NCBI RefSeq assembly: GCF_000155975.1
Contig: NZ_GG730301.1
Span: forward strand, 435,155 to 499,154
Reading direction: 5' to 3'
Length of the DNA stretch: 64,000 nt
DNA from: Citrobacter youngae ATCC 29220
GTDB taxonomy: Bacteria; Pseudomonadota; Gammaproteobacteria; Enterobacterales; Enterobacteriaceae
Position numbers and translations under genes: made by a program. The notes beneath the pieces were generated by a model, which worked only from the letters and a program-made list of their open reading frames with translations, ran no database searches and had not been told where the DNA came from. Positions 44,942 through 56,247 of the stretch are shown here, in pieces (the stretch's first letter is position 1; every line of letters starts with the position of its first letter).

Positions 44942-46231
44942 TTACTGGTCCGCCACGCTTTCTCGTAGCGGTTTGACCGGCAACACCTGCACCTGTTTAA
45001 TCATATTGTCCTGCACGTCGAGAATATCGATGTCGTACTGCCCAATACGCACACGCGTGCCGGCAACCGGGATCTCTTCCAGCGCTTCAAGAATAATACC
45101 GTTTACGGTACGTGCGTCATCTTCCGGCAGGTGCCAGTTAAACGCCTTATTAATTTCACGAACGTTGGCGCTGCCGTCAATGATCACCGAGCCATCATTC
45201 TGCGGCGTCACCTCTTCGGCAAGCGTCGGTGACATTGACGTCGTGAAATCACCGACAATCTCTTCCAGAATATCCTCGACCGTGACCAGCCCCTGAATAT
45301 CGCCATATTCATTGACCACCAGACCCACTTTCTTTTTATTGCGCTGAAATTTAATGAGCTGGGTGCTGAGAGGCGTGCCCTCCGGGACGTAATAGATTTC
45401 GTCGGCGGCGCGCAGCATTGTTTCTTTGGTGAACTCTTTTTTCTCTGCCATCAATCGCCAGGCTTCGCGGACGCGTAGCATACTGATGGTGTCGTCCAGC
45501 GAGTCGCGGTACAGCACAATGCGGCCGTGAGGGGAGTGCGAAAGCTGGCGCACAATTGATTTCCAGTCGTCGTTAATATCAATGCCGATGATTTCACTGC
45601 GTGGCACCATGATGTCGTCGACGCTGACTTTTTCCAGATCCAGCACGGACAGCAGCATATCCTGGTTACGGCGTGAGATTTGCGATCGCGATTCATTCAC
45701 CAGCGTTCGCAGTTCATCTTTACTTAGCGAACCGCTTACGACGATATCCGTTTTGATGCCCATCATGCGCATCAGCAGTCGCGTGATGGTGTTGAGCAGC
45801 CATACCAGCGGCATCATCAGAATTTGCAGTGGGGCCAGCAGAACGCTGCTTGGGTAGGCGACTTTTTCCGGATACAGCGCGGCAATGGTTTTTGGCAGTA
45901 CTTCGGCAAAAACCAGCACCACAAACGTCAGTACCCCGGTGGCAATGGCGACACCGGCATCGCCATACAGGCGCATACCGACAATGGTGCCGAGCGCGGA
46001 GGCCAGAATATTCACCAGGTTATTACCGATGAGCACCAGGCTTATCAGACGATCCGGCTTGCGAAGCAACTTTTCAACGCGTTTTGCCTGACGATTTCCC
46101 TGCTTGGCCCGATGACGCAGACGATAGCGATTCAGGGTCATCATTCCGGTTTCAGAACCGGAAAAATAGGCGGAAATGACCACCATGATGAGAAGCGTGA
46201 CAATGAGCGTGGTGGTGGAGATGTGTTCCAC
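44942..46231 (-). CDS. yfjD: CorB/YfjD membrane CBS-domain protein
   Basis: A 429-residue protein of the CNNM/CorB magnesium transport family. An N-terminal DUF21 membrane domain (about 1-165, ISAYFSGSETGMMTLN, IGNNLVNILASALGT) is followed by a paired CBS module (about 200-325) and a C-terminal CorC-type domain (about 340-420). In Salmonella the orthologue is called CorB and is linked to Mg2+ and Co2+ efflux. It is followed leftward by no operon partner and preceded by ypjD with 18 bases between. Confidence 0.93.
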   Translation of the reverse strand: MEHISTTTLIVTLLIMVVISAYFSGSETGMMTLNRYRLRHRAKQGNRQAKRVEKLLRKPDRLISLVLIGNNLVNILASALGTIVGMRLYGDAGVAIATGVLTFVVLVFAEVLPKTIAALYPEKVAYPSSVLLAPLQILMMPLVWLLNTITRLLMRMMGIKTDIVVSGSLSKDELRTLVNESRSQISRRNQDMLLSVLDLEKVSVDDIMVPRSEIIGIDINDDWKSIVRQLSHSPHGRIVLYRDSLDDTISMLRVREAWRLMAEKKEFTKETMLRAADEIYYVPEGTPLSTQLIKFQRNKKKVGLVVNEYGDIQGLVTVEDILEEIVGDFTTSMSPTLAEEVTPQNDGSVIIDGSANVREINKAFNWHLPEDDARTVNGIILEALEEIPVAGTRVRIGQYDIDILDVQDNMIKQVQVLPVKPLRESVADQ

Positions 46232-46249
46232 GGAAGGTTCCTTAAAGAT

Positions 46250-47041
46250 TTAACTCACAAACTGCTGCAGTATACGGCTGCCGAAATAGGCCAGCGTCAG
46301 GATGACTGCGCCTGCGACGTTAAACCATACGACGCGACGTCCGCGCCAGCCTTCATGGTAATGCCCCCACAACAGAACGATATAGACAAACCATGCGACG
46401 ATAGAGAGAACGGCTTTATCAATGTTCTCGGTACTGAACAGGTTATGCATGTAAAACAGGCCGGTGCACAGGGTGAGCGTCAGCAGAACCACGCCAATTT
46501 GGGTGATATGAAACATTTTCCGCTCAATACTCATTAGCGGCGGCATCTCATTGCTGAAGGCCAGTTTTTTGTTTTTCAACTGGTAGTCGATCCATGCCAG
46601 TTGCAGAGCATAGAGCGCGGCGATAATCAGCGTGGCGTAAGCGAACAGCGACAGCCCGATGTGAATCATCATGCCCGGTGTCGCTTCGAGGTGAGTGATG
46701 AACTCATTAGGCATAAACGTGGCGAAGGCGAGGTTTATCAGCGCAAAGGCGTAGACAATGGGTAGCAATAGCCAGCCACGATTGCGGGAAGCGACGATGG
46801 TCATTACCGTACAGATCATCAGGCTAACCAGCGAGCCGACGTTCAACAGGCTCAGGTTTTGTCCGCTTTCACCGCCGGGCAGGATACGCGCTTCCAGGGC
46901 GAAAGCATGGCTAACCAGCGCGACGACCGCAGAAAGAATAGCCATACGCCGCCAGCCGCTGTTTTTTTGCAGCAGAGCGGGAATAATCAGCGCAAGGCTG
47001 ACGGAGTAGGCGACAAGGGCGAGCAGAGCAAAAACGGGCAT
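46250..47041 (-). CDS. ypjD: Inner-membrane protein YpjD, CcsA-like
   Basis: A 263-residue protein with eight predicted membrane segments and the cytochrome c assembly (CcsA/HemX-like) core, including the WFVYIVLLWGHYHEGWRGRR region. The equivalent Salmonella gene has been named corE for a link with magnesium-cobalt resistance. It precedes yfjD in the same direction with 18 bases between and diverges from ffh. Confidence 0.9.
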   Translation of the reverse strand: MPVFALLALVAYSVSLALIIPALLQKNSGWRRMAILSAVVALVSHAFALEARILPGGESGQNLSLLNVGSLVSLMICTVMTIVASRNRGWLLLPIVYAFALINLAFATFMPNEFITHLEATPGMMIHIGLSLFAYATLIIAALYALQLAWIDYQLKNKKLAFSNEMPPLMSIERKMFHITQIGVVLLTLTLCTGLFYMHNLFSTENIDKAVLSIVAWFVYIVLLWGHYHEGWRGRRVVWFNVAGAVILTLAYFGSRILQQFVS

Positions 47042-47206
47042 ATAGGTGTCGACAGTTGGCCAGTGATAAAGAAAAGCAGTATAGCGTTACGTGACCGCTG
47101 CTCCAACCGTTGCATAACAACAAAGGCGGCTTCATGTTATACTGCGACAAATTTCTGTTGATGTGTCGCTGTCGCGACCGACCGTTTCCACCCCAGGCGA
47201 GAGACA

Positions 47207-48568
47207 ATGTTTGATAATTTAACCGATCGTTTGTCGCGCACGCTGCGCAATATCAGTGGCCGTGGACGCCTTACTGAAGACAACGTTAAAGAAACGCTGC
47301 GCGAAGTGCGCATGGCGCTGCTGGAGGCTGACGTAGCGCTGCCGGTAGTGCGTGAGTTTATCAATCGCGTAAAAGAGAAAGCGGTTGGTCATGAAGTTAA
47401 CAAAAGCCTGACGCCGGGTCAGGAGTTCGTCAAGATTGTCCGTAACGAACTGGTTGCGGCAATGGGCGAAGAAAACCAGACCCTGAATCTGGCTGCGCAG
47501 CCGCCTGCCGTCGTGCTGATGGCGGGTCTGCAGGGTGCGGGTAAAACGACCAGCGTCGGTAAGCTGGGGAAATTCCTGCGTGAAAAGCACAAGAAGAAAG
47601 TGCTGGTGGTCTCCGCGGACGTTTATCGCCCGGCGGCGATTAAACAGCTGGAAACGCTGGCCGAGCAGGTCGGTGTGGATTTCTTCCCGTCGGATGTCGG
47701 TCAGAAGCCGGTCGATATCGTTAACGCCGCGCTGAAAGAAGCCAAACTCAAATTCTACGACGTGCTGCTGGTGGATACCGCCGGTCGTCTGCACGTTGAC
47801 GAAGCGATGATGGACGAAATCAAACAGGTCCACGCTTCTATCAAGCCGGTAGAAACGCTGTTTGTGGTCGACGCCATGACCGGTCAGGATGCCGCCAATA
47901 CCGCAAAAGCCTTTAACGAAGCGCTGCCGTTAACCGGCGTGGTGCTGACCAAAGTCGATGGTGACGCCCGCGGCGGTGCTGCGCTCTCGATTCGCCATAT
48001 CACCGGTAAACCGATCAAGTTCCTCGGTGTCGGCGAGAAAACCGAAGCGCTGGAGCCGTTCCACCCGGATCGTATTGCCTCACGTATTCTCGGCATGGGC
48101 GACGTGCTGTCGCTGATCGAAGATATCGAAAGCAAAGTTGACCGCGCGCAGGCAGAGAAATTAGCCAGCAAGCTGAAAAAAGGCGACGGCTTCGATCTCA
48201 ATGATTTCCTTGAGCAGCTCAAGCAGATGAAAAACATGGGCGGTATGGCAAGTCTGATGGGTAAACTGCCGGGCATGGGTCAGATCCCTGACAACGTGAA
48301 ATCGCAGATGGACGATAAAGTGCTGGTGCGTATGGAAGCCATCATCAACTCAATGACGATGAAAGAGCGCGCTAAGCCGGAGATCATCAAAGGTTCCCGT
48401 AAACGCCGTATCGCTACCGGTTGCGGTATGCAGGTGCAGGACGTTAACCGCCTTCTGAAACAGTTCGACGACATGCAGCGCATGATGAAGAAAATGAAGA
48501 AGGGCGGAATGGCGAAGATGATGCGGAGTATGAAGGGGATGATGCCGCCAGGCTTCCCGGGCCGCTAA
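47207..48568 (+). CDS. ffh: Signal recognition particle GTPase Ffh
   Basis: A 453-residue SRP54 protein that, with 4.5S RNA and FtsY, targets membrane proteins. The N domain (1-85) precedes the G domain with GLQGAGKT near 105-112, DTAGRL near 190 and TKVDGDARGG near 247; the Met-rich M domain (about 300-453) ends in MMRSMKGMMPPGFPGR. Start has CGAGAGAC upstream and length equals the E. coli protein. Confidence 0.97.
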   Translation: MFDNLTDRLSRTLRNISGRGRLTEDNVKETLREVRMALLEADVALPVVREFINRVKEKAVGHEVNKSLTPGQEFVKIVRNELVAAMGEENQTLNLAAQPPAVVLMAGLQGAGKTTSVGKLGKFLREKHKKKVLVVSADVYRPAAIKQLETLAEQVGVDFFPSDVGQKPVDIVNAALKEAKLKFYDVLLVDTAGRLHVDEAMMDEIKQVHASIKPVETLFVVDAMTGQDAANTAKAFNEALPLTGVVLTKVDGDARGGAALSIRHITGKPIKFLGVGEKTEALEPFHPDRIASRILGMGDVLSLIEDIESKVDRAQAEKLASKLKKGDGFDLNDFLEQLKQMKNMGGMASLMGKLPGMGQIPDNVKSQMDDKVLVRMEAIINSMTMKERAKPEIIKGSRKRRIATGCGMQVQDVNRLLKQFDDMQRMMKKMKKGGMAKMMRSMKGMMPPGFPGR

Positions 48569-49068
<500 letters not shown>

Positions 49069-49086
49069 TCTGTCACGGTGGTCATG

Positions 49087-49635
49087 ATGAGCAAGCAACT
49101 CGCCGCACAGGCTCCCGTGGACCCCATCGTGTTGGGGAAAATGGGGTCTTCTTACGGTATCCGTGGTTGGCTCAGAGTGTTTTCTTCCACTGAAGACGCC
49201 GAAAGCATTTTTGACTATCAGCCCTGGTTTATCCAGAAGGCGGGTCAGTGGCAGCAAGTACAGCTGGAAAGCTGGAAGCACCACAATCAGGATCTGATCA
49301 TCAAGCTGAAAGGCGTTGACGATCGTGATTCGGCGAATCTACTGACCAATTGCGAAATTGTCGTGGATTCCTCGCAGTTGCCAGCGCTGGAAGAGGGTTC
49401 CTACTACTGGAAAGACCTTATGGGCTGCCAGGTAGTAACGACTGAAGGCTACGATCTCGGTAAAGTCGTCGATATGATGGAAACCGGTTCGAATGACGTC
49501 ATCGTCATCAAGGCAAACCTGAAAGATGCGTTTGGTATCAAGGAACGTCTTGTACCGTTCCTCGATGGGCAGGTTATCAAGAAAGTCGATCTCGCTACTC
49601 GTACTATCGAAGTAGATTGGGATCCTGGTTTTTAA
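49087..49635 (+). CDS. rimM: Ribosome maturation factor RimM
   Basis: A 182-residue factor for 16S processing and 30S head assembly that binds S19. The RimM N domain ([19 protein letters not shown]) and the PRC-barrel half ([16 protein letters not shown]) are both complete. The start at 49087 gives the known length. It lies 18 bases after rpsP. Confidence 0.96.
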   Translation: MSKQLAAQAPVDPIVLGKMGSSYGIRGWLRVFSSTEDAESIFDYQPWFIQKAGQWQQVQLESWKHHNQDLIIKLKGVDDRDSANLLTNCEIVVDSSQLPALEEGSYYWKDLMGCQVVTTEGYDLGKVVDMMETGSNDVIVIKANLKDAFGIKERLVPFLDGQVIKKVDLATRTIEVDWDPGF

Positions 49636-49679
49636 ACCACCGGATAAACGGTAAAAGTCGGCGTTATGGGGATTGGCTT

Positions 49680-50447
49680 GTGTTTATAGGTATCGTTAGC
49701 CTGTTTCCAGAAATGTTCCGCGCAATTACCGATTACGGGGTAACTGGCCGGGCAGTAAAAAATGGCCTGCTGAACATCCAGAGCTGGAGTCCTCGTGACT
49801 TTACTCATGACCGGCACCGTACCGTGGACGATCGTCCTTACGGCGGCGGACCGGGGATGTTAATGATGGTGCAACCTTTACGGGACGCCATTCATGCAGC
49901 AAAAGCTGCGGCTGGTGAAGGCGCAAAGGTGATTTATCTGTCACCTCAGGGACGCAAGCTTGATCAAGCGGGCGTGAGCGAACTGGCCACGAATCAAAAG
50001 CTGATTCTGGTGTGTGGTCGCTATGAAGGAATAGATGAGCGCGTGATTCAAACCGAAATTGACGAAGAATGGTCAATCGGCGATTACGTTCTCAGCGGTG
50101 GTGAGTTACCGGCAATGACGCTGATCGACTCCGTTTCCCGGTTTATTCCGGGAGTTCTGGGTCATGAAGCATCAGCAATCGAAGATTCGTTTGCTGACGG
50201 GTTGCTGGACTGTCCACACTATACCCGACCTGAAGTGTTAGAGCAGATGGAAGTACCGGCAGTGTTACTGTCGGGGAACCACGCTGAGATACGTCGCTGG
50301 CGTTTGAAACAGTCGCTGGGCCGGACCTGGCTTAGAAGACCTGAACTTCTGGAAAACCTGGCTCTGACTGAAGAGCAAGCAAGGTTGCTGGCGGAGTTCA
50401 AAACGGAACACGCACAACAGCAACATAAACATGATGGGATGGCGTAA
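49680..50447 (+). CDS. trmD: tRNA m1G37 methyltransferase TrmD
   Basis: A 255-residue SPOUT methyltransferase that modifies G37 of tRNAs and prevents +1 frameshifting. The start is GTG at 49680 as in E. coli. The trefoil-knot SAM site ([36 protein letters not shown]) and the catalytic D in [15 protein letters not shown] and [17 protein letters not shown] regions are intact. It lies 44 bases after rimM. Confidence 0.97.
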   Translation: MFIGIVSLFPEMFRAITDYGVTGRAVKNGLLNIQSWSPRDFTHDRHRTVDDRPYGGGPGMLMMVQPLRDAIHAAKAAAGEGAKVIYLSPQGRKLDQAGVSELATNQKLILVCGRYEGIDERVIQTEIDEEWSIGDYVLSGGELPAMTLIDSVSRFIPGVLGHEASAIEDSFADGLLDCPHYTRPEVLEQMEVPAVLLSGNHAEIRRWRLKQSLGRTWLRRPELLENLALTEEQARLLAEFKTEHAQQQHKHDGMA

Positions 50448-50483
50448 GCCCCCAATATCAGTTTACCCAGGATAAGAGATTAA

Positions 50484-50834
<351 letters not shown>

Positions 50835-50860
50835 GATTCGCGCAAGCGACATCCTGTTAG

Positions 50861-50893
50861 AAAAGGGCTGGCCGAAAGGCTGGCCCTTTTTTT
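50861..50893 (+). terminator. Terminator of rpsP-rimM-trmD-rplS
   Basis: A 13-bp stem with a GAAA loop (AAAAGGGCTGGCC / GGCTGGCCCTTTT) is followed by a T run. Confidence 0.93.
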
Positions 50894-50973
50894 ATCGCAA
50901 TATCTATTCAGGGGAAGAGACCGACTGCCGGGGGATTTTACATGCTCTCTGAGTGCAGTCAGCCTGGTGCTGA

Positions 50974-51456
50974 TTACGGTGTAGCGATCACCACCGCTAC
51001 ACGGCGGTTTTCAGCACGACCTTTTGACGTCTGGTTACTGGCGATCGGGTATTTCTTCCCGAGTCCCTGGGTGGTCAGATTGGTACGGGGAATATTAGCG
51101 CCTTGCGCCCAGGCATCGGCCACGACATTCGCGCGTTTGAGCGACAGCGCTTCGTTGTAGCTGTCTTCGCCATAGTTATCCGTATGACCATCCAGACGAG
51201 CATGGTTTAGCCCGGTAGCGGCGAGTTTGGATGCCATTTCCTGGATCTGCTTTTCACTCTCCGGACGGAGCTTATAGTCGTTTTTATCAAACAGAATATT
51301 GTCAGACAGGCCCAGGGACCAGTCTCCTGAAACTTCGGTAAATCCGTACGATTTCATGGCTGCAATTTGCTCTGGGGTAAATTTTCCCTGAGGTGCCTGA
51401 CAGCCTGCCACAATCAGCAAAAGCAGAAAAAACGGGGATAATAGACGTTTTAACAT
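50974..51456 (-). CDS. yfiB: OmpA-domain lipoprotein YfiB
   Basis: A 160-residue outer-membrane lipoprotein: signal peptide with lipobox VAGC (Cys19) and an OmpA-like peptidoglycan-binding domain (ARLDGHTDNYGEDSYNEALSLKRANVV, GKKYPIASNQTSKGRAENRRV). In the YfiBNR system it binds YfiR and so relieves repression of the cyclase DgcN under envelope stress. It follows dgcN by 12 bases. Confidence 0.94.
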   Translation of the reverse strand: MLKRLLSPFFLLLLIVAGCQAPQGKFTPEQIAAMKSYGFTEVSGDWSLGLSDNILFDKNDYKLRPESEKQIQEMASKLAATGLNHARLDGHTDNYGEDSYNEALSLKRANVVADAWAQGANIPRTNLTTQGLGKKYPIASNQTSKGRAENRRVAVVIATP

Positions 51457-51468
51457 GTGTGTAATTCC

Positions 51469-52692
51469 TTATTTAATAATGCGTTCAGAACGCAAATGTT
51501 TGGCCTGATACATATTTTGATCGGCAAGTTCTTGTAATTTTTCGGCAGAGGCATGTTCCCACGTCAGCGCAAAGCCTATGCTGAGCGTCATGCATGCCAG
51601 ATGACCATTATGCAGGTCAAAAGGGCGGTTAAACTCTTGCGACAATGCCGCGCAGACGCGCTGAACTTCGTATTCAGAGTGAACGCTATACAGCACCATA
51701 GCGAATTCATCGCCGCCAAGTCGGTAGGGGTGATGTCGATCACCTCCGAACTCGGACAGTCTTTTTGCGAGTTCAATCAGGACACGGTCGCCCGCTGCGT
51801 GGCCCCAGGTATCGTTAATAAATTTAAAATTATCACCATCAAGGAATAACAATGCAGAGCTGCTGCGGGCCGCATCGTCGTTCATCAGGGCATTGATGCT
51901 GCTGCGAAATGCGGCGCGATTTGCCAGTCCTGTCAGCGGATCGTGTAACGCGGTACGCAAAAGCTGAGCGTTCTTTGCCTGCAACCGAAGTTGCCATTCC
52001 TCCATCTCGTCCAGCAGGCTATTGAAATCCTGGGCAAAAAGATGAAACTCTTCGATGCGTTCCTCTGAAACGCGTCGTGAAAAGTTACGGTTGGTACGTA
52101 CATCATGTACCACCTCGGTGATATTTTGCAGGGCTTCCACGACGCCATTGTGTAAATAGCGAGTGAGCATTAATGCAATGCCTGATGCCAGCAGAATGCA
52201 TCCGGTCAGAACGGCCAGCGACAGATAAATGAAATGGCTAATCACGCTATCGCGGGCAGTCAGGCGCACTTCGCCGATAACGTTACCATTATGCAAAATG
52301 GGCTGTGTGACCGGTTGCGGGAACAGCCAGTGGCTGATCAGACCGCTGATCTTTTCAGTGGTGTCCTGCGCGTCATAGCGCCAGGTGGCGATTACGTTCT
52401 GATTTTTATTACGAACTTCCGCAACGGAAAACTGCCCTTGTTGTCCTAGCGCCGCCAGCGTTTCTGTTGCCGCAACGCCGTCAGAAAAGACTAATGCAGC
52501 TTCGAGTGTACGAGTCATAGTGGCTGCGGTCAGATCCAGGTTCTTTTGCGCATACTGTCTTAATGCCAGCACAGAAGAAATGCTAAGCAGCAGCCAGATT
52601 AGCGTCATGGTGAGCAGGACGCTAATTATGCTGATACGCCGTAATGTTCGCTTAAACGTCGGGCGTGTTATGGGAGAATGGCCCTTATCCAT
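51469..52692 (-). CDS. dgcN: Diguanylate cyclase DgcN (YfiN)
   Basis: A 407-residue inner-membrane diguanylate cyclase. A first membrane segment (about 20-40) and a second (about 155-180) flank a periplasmic sensor domain; a HAMP region follows, and the GGDEF domain (about 245-405) holds the intact active motif RLGGDEF and [16 protein letters not shown]. It makes c-di-GMP; periplasmic YfiR blocks it. The start at 52692 overlaps the end of yfiR by 8 bases; a TTG further upstream is less likely. c-di-GMP raises CsgD in enterobacteria, which links this gene functionally to bapA in the same window. Confidence 0.95.
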   Translation of the reverse strand: MDKGHSPITRPTFKRTLRRISIISVLLTMTLIWLLLSISSVLALRQYAQKNLDLTAATMTRTLEAALVFSDGVAATETLAALGQQGQFSVAEVRNKNQNVIATWRYDAQDTTEKISGLISHWLFPQPVTQPILHNGNVIGEVRLTARDSVISHFIYLSLAVLTGCILLASGIALMLTRYLHNGVVEALQNITEVVHDVRTNRNFSRRVSEERIEEFHLFAQDFNSLLDEMEEWQLRLQAKNAQLLRTALHDPLTGLANRAAFRSSINALMNDDAARSSSALLFLDGDNFKFINDTWGHAAGDRVLIELAKRLSEFGGDRHHPYRLGGDEFAMVLYSVHSEYEVQRVCAALSQEFNRPFDLHNGHLACMTLSIGFALTWEHASAEKLQELADQNMYQAKHLRSERIIK

Positions 52693-53203
52693 GCTTTTTA
52701 TTCCGTGCAAGCATCAATACGTCTGGACTGACCCTTACGCCACTGCGTGAAAGGGAATCCATATTTACGGAAAATCTCACATCTTCATCTTTAATTATGA
52801 GGCAAAAGGCGCTGCCAATAACGCATTCGGGATTCTGCTCGGCGATTAATAACAGCGCTTTAGTCGGATATTTATTCTTTAATTCCACCTGATAAGTAGG
52901 GGATTCTTTTCCAAAATAAAAACCATCACACTGCGAAACTAATATTTCTTGTTCCGGACGAATGATGACGGGAAGATAGGGTAATGCACCAGCACTGGTA
53001 TCTTCGAGAACACTGGAAAAACGCGATGAAGAGAAAATACACAGTTTAGGTAGCCCGGAAAGTGCAGGCCAGCGTGTATAACTGACGATGCCGGAAACCA
53101 TCGCGCGTACAGATTTTGCTTCTTCTGTAACGCTTTGGGCGTACAGCGGTAATCCGGTCAGGAGCAGCGCCAGTAGAAGTATGAGTCGGTAAGAATAGCT
53201 CAT
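52685..53203 (-). CDS. yfiR: Periplasmic repressor YfiR
   Basis: A 172-residue periplasmic protein with an N-terminal signal peptide ([18 protein letters not shown]). It carries the DUF4154/YfiR fold with four cysteines that can form redox-sensitive disulfides. It inhibits DgcN from the periplasm and is first in yfiR-dgcN-yfiB. Confidence 0.93.
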   Translation of the reverse strand: MSYSYRLILLLALLLTGLPLYAQSVTEEAKSVRAMVSGIVSYTRWPALSGLPKLCIFSSSRFSSVLEDTSAGALPYLPVIIRPEQEILVSQCDGFYFGKESPTYQVELKNKYPTKALLLIAEQNPECVIGSAFCLIIKDEDVRFSVNMDSLSRSGVRVSPDVLMLARNKKHG

Positions 53204-53361
53204 GAATAGTTACCTACCAGCGTTTGCTGTAAAGCGTCGACATACATTCAAGATTGTTTAGGACAAAATAACATTATTTTCCTAAGACGTCATTATTCCA
53301 GGGATAAAGCCACGGAAGATTTAAGTTAAATCTTAGTCATCTATAAAATATAAGCTGTTGT

Positions 53362-53736
53362 TTAATTTAATCTAATTGAGGTAAGGCCTTCGGTTTCCCC
53401 TTTTTGCCAGGCGCTGTGTAACTGGTCAACATTTTCGACCGTATCACAACTTGCAGGAAAGGTTTTTCCGGTCAATCCTCTGGCGTAAACAAAATCCGGC
53501 TGGCAGATTTTACGCTGTCCCTCGGCATAACCCTTAAGATATTTCGCACGATCGACTTCGGGGTCATTGTAGTTGTCGGCAAGAGTTTCATTATCTTTAA
53601 CCGTATATCCTGAAATGGCATCTTGTATCCCGGCATCGTACCAGTCGGTTCCTGTCCAGGTAGGGGCATGAGTATAGGGGTCTATCTGACATCCGCTAAG
53701 AAGTAGTATTAATAAGGTGCTGATGAGTTGCTTCAT
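53362..53736 (-). CDS. yfiL: DUF2799 lipoprotein YfiL
   Basis: A 124-residue predicted lipoprotein with lipobox LLSGC (Cys16) and a DUF2799-type body (DWYDAGIQDAISG, KYLKGYAEGQRKIC). Function is unknown. It lies between yfiR and aroF as in related genomes. Confidence 0.85.
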   Translation of the reverse strand: MKQLISTLLILLLSGCQIDPYTHAPTWTGTDWYDAGIQDAISGYTVKDNETLADNYNDPEVDRAKYLKGYAEGQRKICQPDFVYARGLTGKTFPASCDTVENVDQLHSAWQKGETEGLTSIRLN

Positions 53737-53787
53737 TGCCTGTACTCCCTCGTTTTTTTAAGCATAGCGGATATGAATATTTGATGG

Positions 53788-53858
53788 TGTAAATTTAAAT
53801 ATACAGTTTTAGGGGCTGTATCTCCCATTTATTTGCATGGTGTAAATTATAATTTACG
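53788..53858 (+). promoter_or_regulatory. Two TyrR boxes of aroF-tyrA
   Basis: TGTAAATTTAAATATACA (53788-53805) and TGTAAATTATAATTTACG (53841-53858) match the TyrR consensus TGTAAA-N6-TTTACA. They lie 94-164 bases before aroF, which fits tyrosine-dependent repression. Confidence 0.88.
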
Positions 53859-53951
53859 GATTGTGGATTGAATTCTTTACCTGTTGTGTTATCGTTATCT
53901 CCTCCTCGCTGAGGATCAACTATCGCAAACGAGCTAAACAGGATCGCCATC

Positions 53952-55022
53952 ATGCAAAAAGACGCGCTGAACAACGTACATATTACCGACGAACAGGTTC
54001 TGATGACTCCGGAGCAGCTGAAAGCTGAATTTCCGCTGAGCCAGGCGCAAGAAGCGCAAATCTCCCGGTCGCGTAAAACCATTTCAGATATTATCGCCGG
54101 TCGCGATCCGCGCCTGCTGGTGGTATGTGGCCCGTGCTCCATTCACGATCCTGAAACGGCTATTGAGTACGCGCGTCGATTTAAAGCCCTTGCCGCAGAG
54201 GTCAGCGATAACCTCTACCTGGTGATGCGCGTCTATTTTGAAAAACCCCGTACCACCGTTGGTTGGAAAGGGTTAATTAACGATCCTCACATGGATGGCT
54301 CTTTTGATGTTGAAGCAGGCCTGAAAATTGCGCGTCAGCTGCTGCTTGAACTGGTGAATATGGGGCTACCGCTGGCTACTGAAGCTCTGGATCCCAATAG
54401 CCCGCAGTACCTGGGCGATCTGTTTAGCTGGTCCGCTATCGGAGCCCGTACCACGGAATCACAGACTCACCGTGAGATGGCTTCCGGTCTTTCGATGCCG
54501 GTCGGCTTTAAGAACGGTACTGACGGCAGTCTTGCAACCGCTATTAACGCTATGCGCGCGGCGGCACAGTCACACCGTTTTGTCGGTATTAACCAGGCAG
54601 GGCAGGTAGCGCTGCTGCAAACTCAGGGGAATCCGGACGGTCATGTGATCCTGCGCGGTGGTAAAGCGCCGAACTACAGCCCGGCAGATGTTGCCCAGTG
54701 TGAAAAAGAGATGGAGCAGGCGGGACTAAGACCTTCCCTGATGGTAGATTGCAGTCATGGTAATTCCAATAAAGATTACCGCCGTCAGCCTGCCGTGGCT
54801 GAATCCGTGATTGCACAAATTAAAGATGGCAATCGCTCGATCATTGGTTTGATGATTGAAAGTAATATTCACGAAGGCAACCAGTCTTCCGAGCAGCCGC
54901 GCAGCACAATGAAATACGGCGTGTCCGTAACCGATGCATGCATTAGCTGGGAAATGACGGATGCGCTACTGCGTGAAATTAGCCAGGATTTAAACGGCCA
55001 ACTGTCGGCGCGTGTAGCATAA
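53952..55022 (+). CDS. aroF: Tyrosine-sensitive DAHP synthase
   Basis: A 356-residue enzyme that joins PEP and erythrose 4-phosphate, the first step of aromatic amino acid synthesis. The N terminus MQKDALNN includes the Asn8 connected with tyrosine feedback. Metal- and substrate-binding blocks [18 protein letters not shown] and [14 protein letters not shown] are intact. It forms an operon with tyrA, 10 bases downstream, under TyrR control. Confidence 0.98.
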   Translation: MQKDALNNVHITDEQVLMTPEQLKAEFPLSQAQEAQISRSRKTISDIIAGRDPRLLVVCGPCSIHDPETAIEYARRFKALAAEVSDNLYLVMRVYFEKPRTTVGWKGLINDPHMDGSFDVEAGLKIARQLLLELVNMGLPLATEALDPNSPQYLGDLFSWSAIGARTTESQTHREMASGLSMPVGFKNGTDGSLATAINAMRAAAQSHRFVGINQAGQVALLQTQGNPDGHVILRGGKAPNYSPADVAQCEKEMEQAGLRPSLMVDCSHGNSNKDYRRQPAVAESVIAQIKDGNRSIIGLMIESNIHEGNQSSEQPRSTMKYGVSVTDACISWEMTDALLREISQDLNGQLSARVA

Positions 55023-55032
55023 GAGGTTGGGT

Positions 55033-56154
55033 ATGGTTGCTGAATTGACCGCATTACGCGATCAAATTGATGAAGTCGACAAGGCGCTGCTGGATTTATT
55101 GGCTAAGCGCCTGGAGTTGGTTGCCGAAGTCGGGGAAGTCAAAAGCCGATTTGGATTGCCGATCTACGTGCCGGAACGGGAGGCCTCTATGCTGGCTTCT
55201 CGCCGCGCGGAAGCGGAGGCTCTTGGCGTACCGCCGGACCTGATTGAAGATGTGCTGCGTCGGGTTATGCGCGAGTCCTACTCCAGTGAAAATGATAAAG
55301 GATTTAAAACCCTTTGTCCGTCTCTGCGTCCGGTGGTGATCGTCGGCGGCGGCGGTCAGATGGGACGCCTGTTCGAAAAAATGCTCACCCTGTCAGGTTA
55401 TCAGGTGCGGATCCTGGAACAGCAGGACTGGGATCGCGCGCAGGAGATCGTCTCTGACGCCGGAATGGTGATCGTCAGCGTGCCGATCCATGTCACCGAG
55501 CAGGTGATCGCCAAATTACCGCGTCTGCCGTCCGACTGCATTCTGGTCGATCTGGCGTCGGTGAAAAATGGCCCTTTACAGGCGATGCTGGCAGCGCACG
55601 ATGGCCCGGTGGTGGGATTACACCCCATGTTTGGTCCGGACAGCGGCAGTCTGGCAAAACAGGTGGTTGTGTGGTGTGATGGACGTCAGCCGGAAGCCTA
55701 TCAGTGGTTTCTGGAGCAAATTCAGGTCTGGGGAGCGCGGCTGCATCGGATCAGTGCGGTTGAACACGACCAGAATATGGCATTCATTCAGGCGTTGCGT
55801 CACTTTGCGACTTTTGCATATGGCCTGCATTTGGCGGAAGAGAATGTCCAACTGGAGCAACTGCTGGCCCTCTCTTCACCGATTTACCGTCTTGAACTGG
55901 CGATGGTTGGACGTCTGTTTGCCCAGGATCCGCAGCTGTATGCTGATATCATTATGTCGTCTGAGAGCAACCTTGCGCTGATCAAACGCTACTATCAACG
56001 CTTTGGCGAAGCGATCGGTTTACTGGAGCAGGGCGATAAGCAAGCATTTATCGACAGCTTCCGTAAGGTGGAGCACTGGTTTGGCGATTATGCGAAACGT
56101 TTCCAGAGTGAAAGCCGTACTTTGCTGCGACAGGCGAATGACAGCCGTCCTTAA
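55033..56154 (+). CDS. tyrA: Chorismate mutase / prephenate dehydrogenase
   Basis: A 373-residue bifunctional enzyme of tyrosine synthesis. The AroQ-type chorismate mutase (1-90, [26 protein letters not shown]) is fused to an NAD-binding dehydrogenase with [14 protein letters not shown] near 100 and GLHPMFGPD near 195. The start at 55033 has AAGAGG upstream. Confidence 0.98.
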   Translation: MVAELTALRDQIDEVDKALLDLLAKRLELVAEVGEVKSRFGLPIYVPEREASMLASRRAEAEALGVPPDLIEDVLRRVMRESYSSENDKGFKTLCPSLRPVVIVGGGGQMGRLFEKMLTLSGYQVRILEQQDWDRAQEIVSDAGMVIVSVPIHVTEQVIAKLPRLPSDCILVDLASVKNGPLQAMLAAHDGPVVGLHPMFGPDSGSLAKQVVVWCDGRQPEAYQWFLEQIQVWGARLHRISAVEHDQNMAFIQALRHFATFAYGLHLAEENVQLEQLLALSSPIYRLELAMVGRLFAQDPQLYADIIMSSESNLALIKRYYQRFGEAIGLLEQGDKQAFIDSFRKVEHWFGDYAKRFQSESRTLLRQANDSRP

Positions 56155-56159
56155 GTAAG

Positions 56160-56240
56160 ATGCCGGATGGCGCTACGCTTATCCGGCCAACAGTTCATGC
56201 AATTTTTGTAGTCCGGATAGGCGAAGCCGCCATCCGGCAT
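56160..56240. repeat. Pair of REP/BIME elements
   Basis: Two inverted REP-type units, ATGCCGGATGGCGCTACGCT at 56160 and its mirror with CCGCCATCCGGCAT ending at 56240, fill the gap between converging tyrA and pheA. They can fold and protect or terminate both mRNAs. Confidence 0.85.
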
Positions 56241-56247
56241 TGTCACG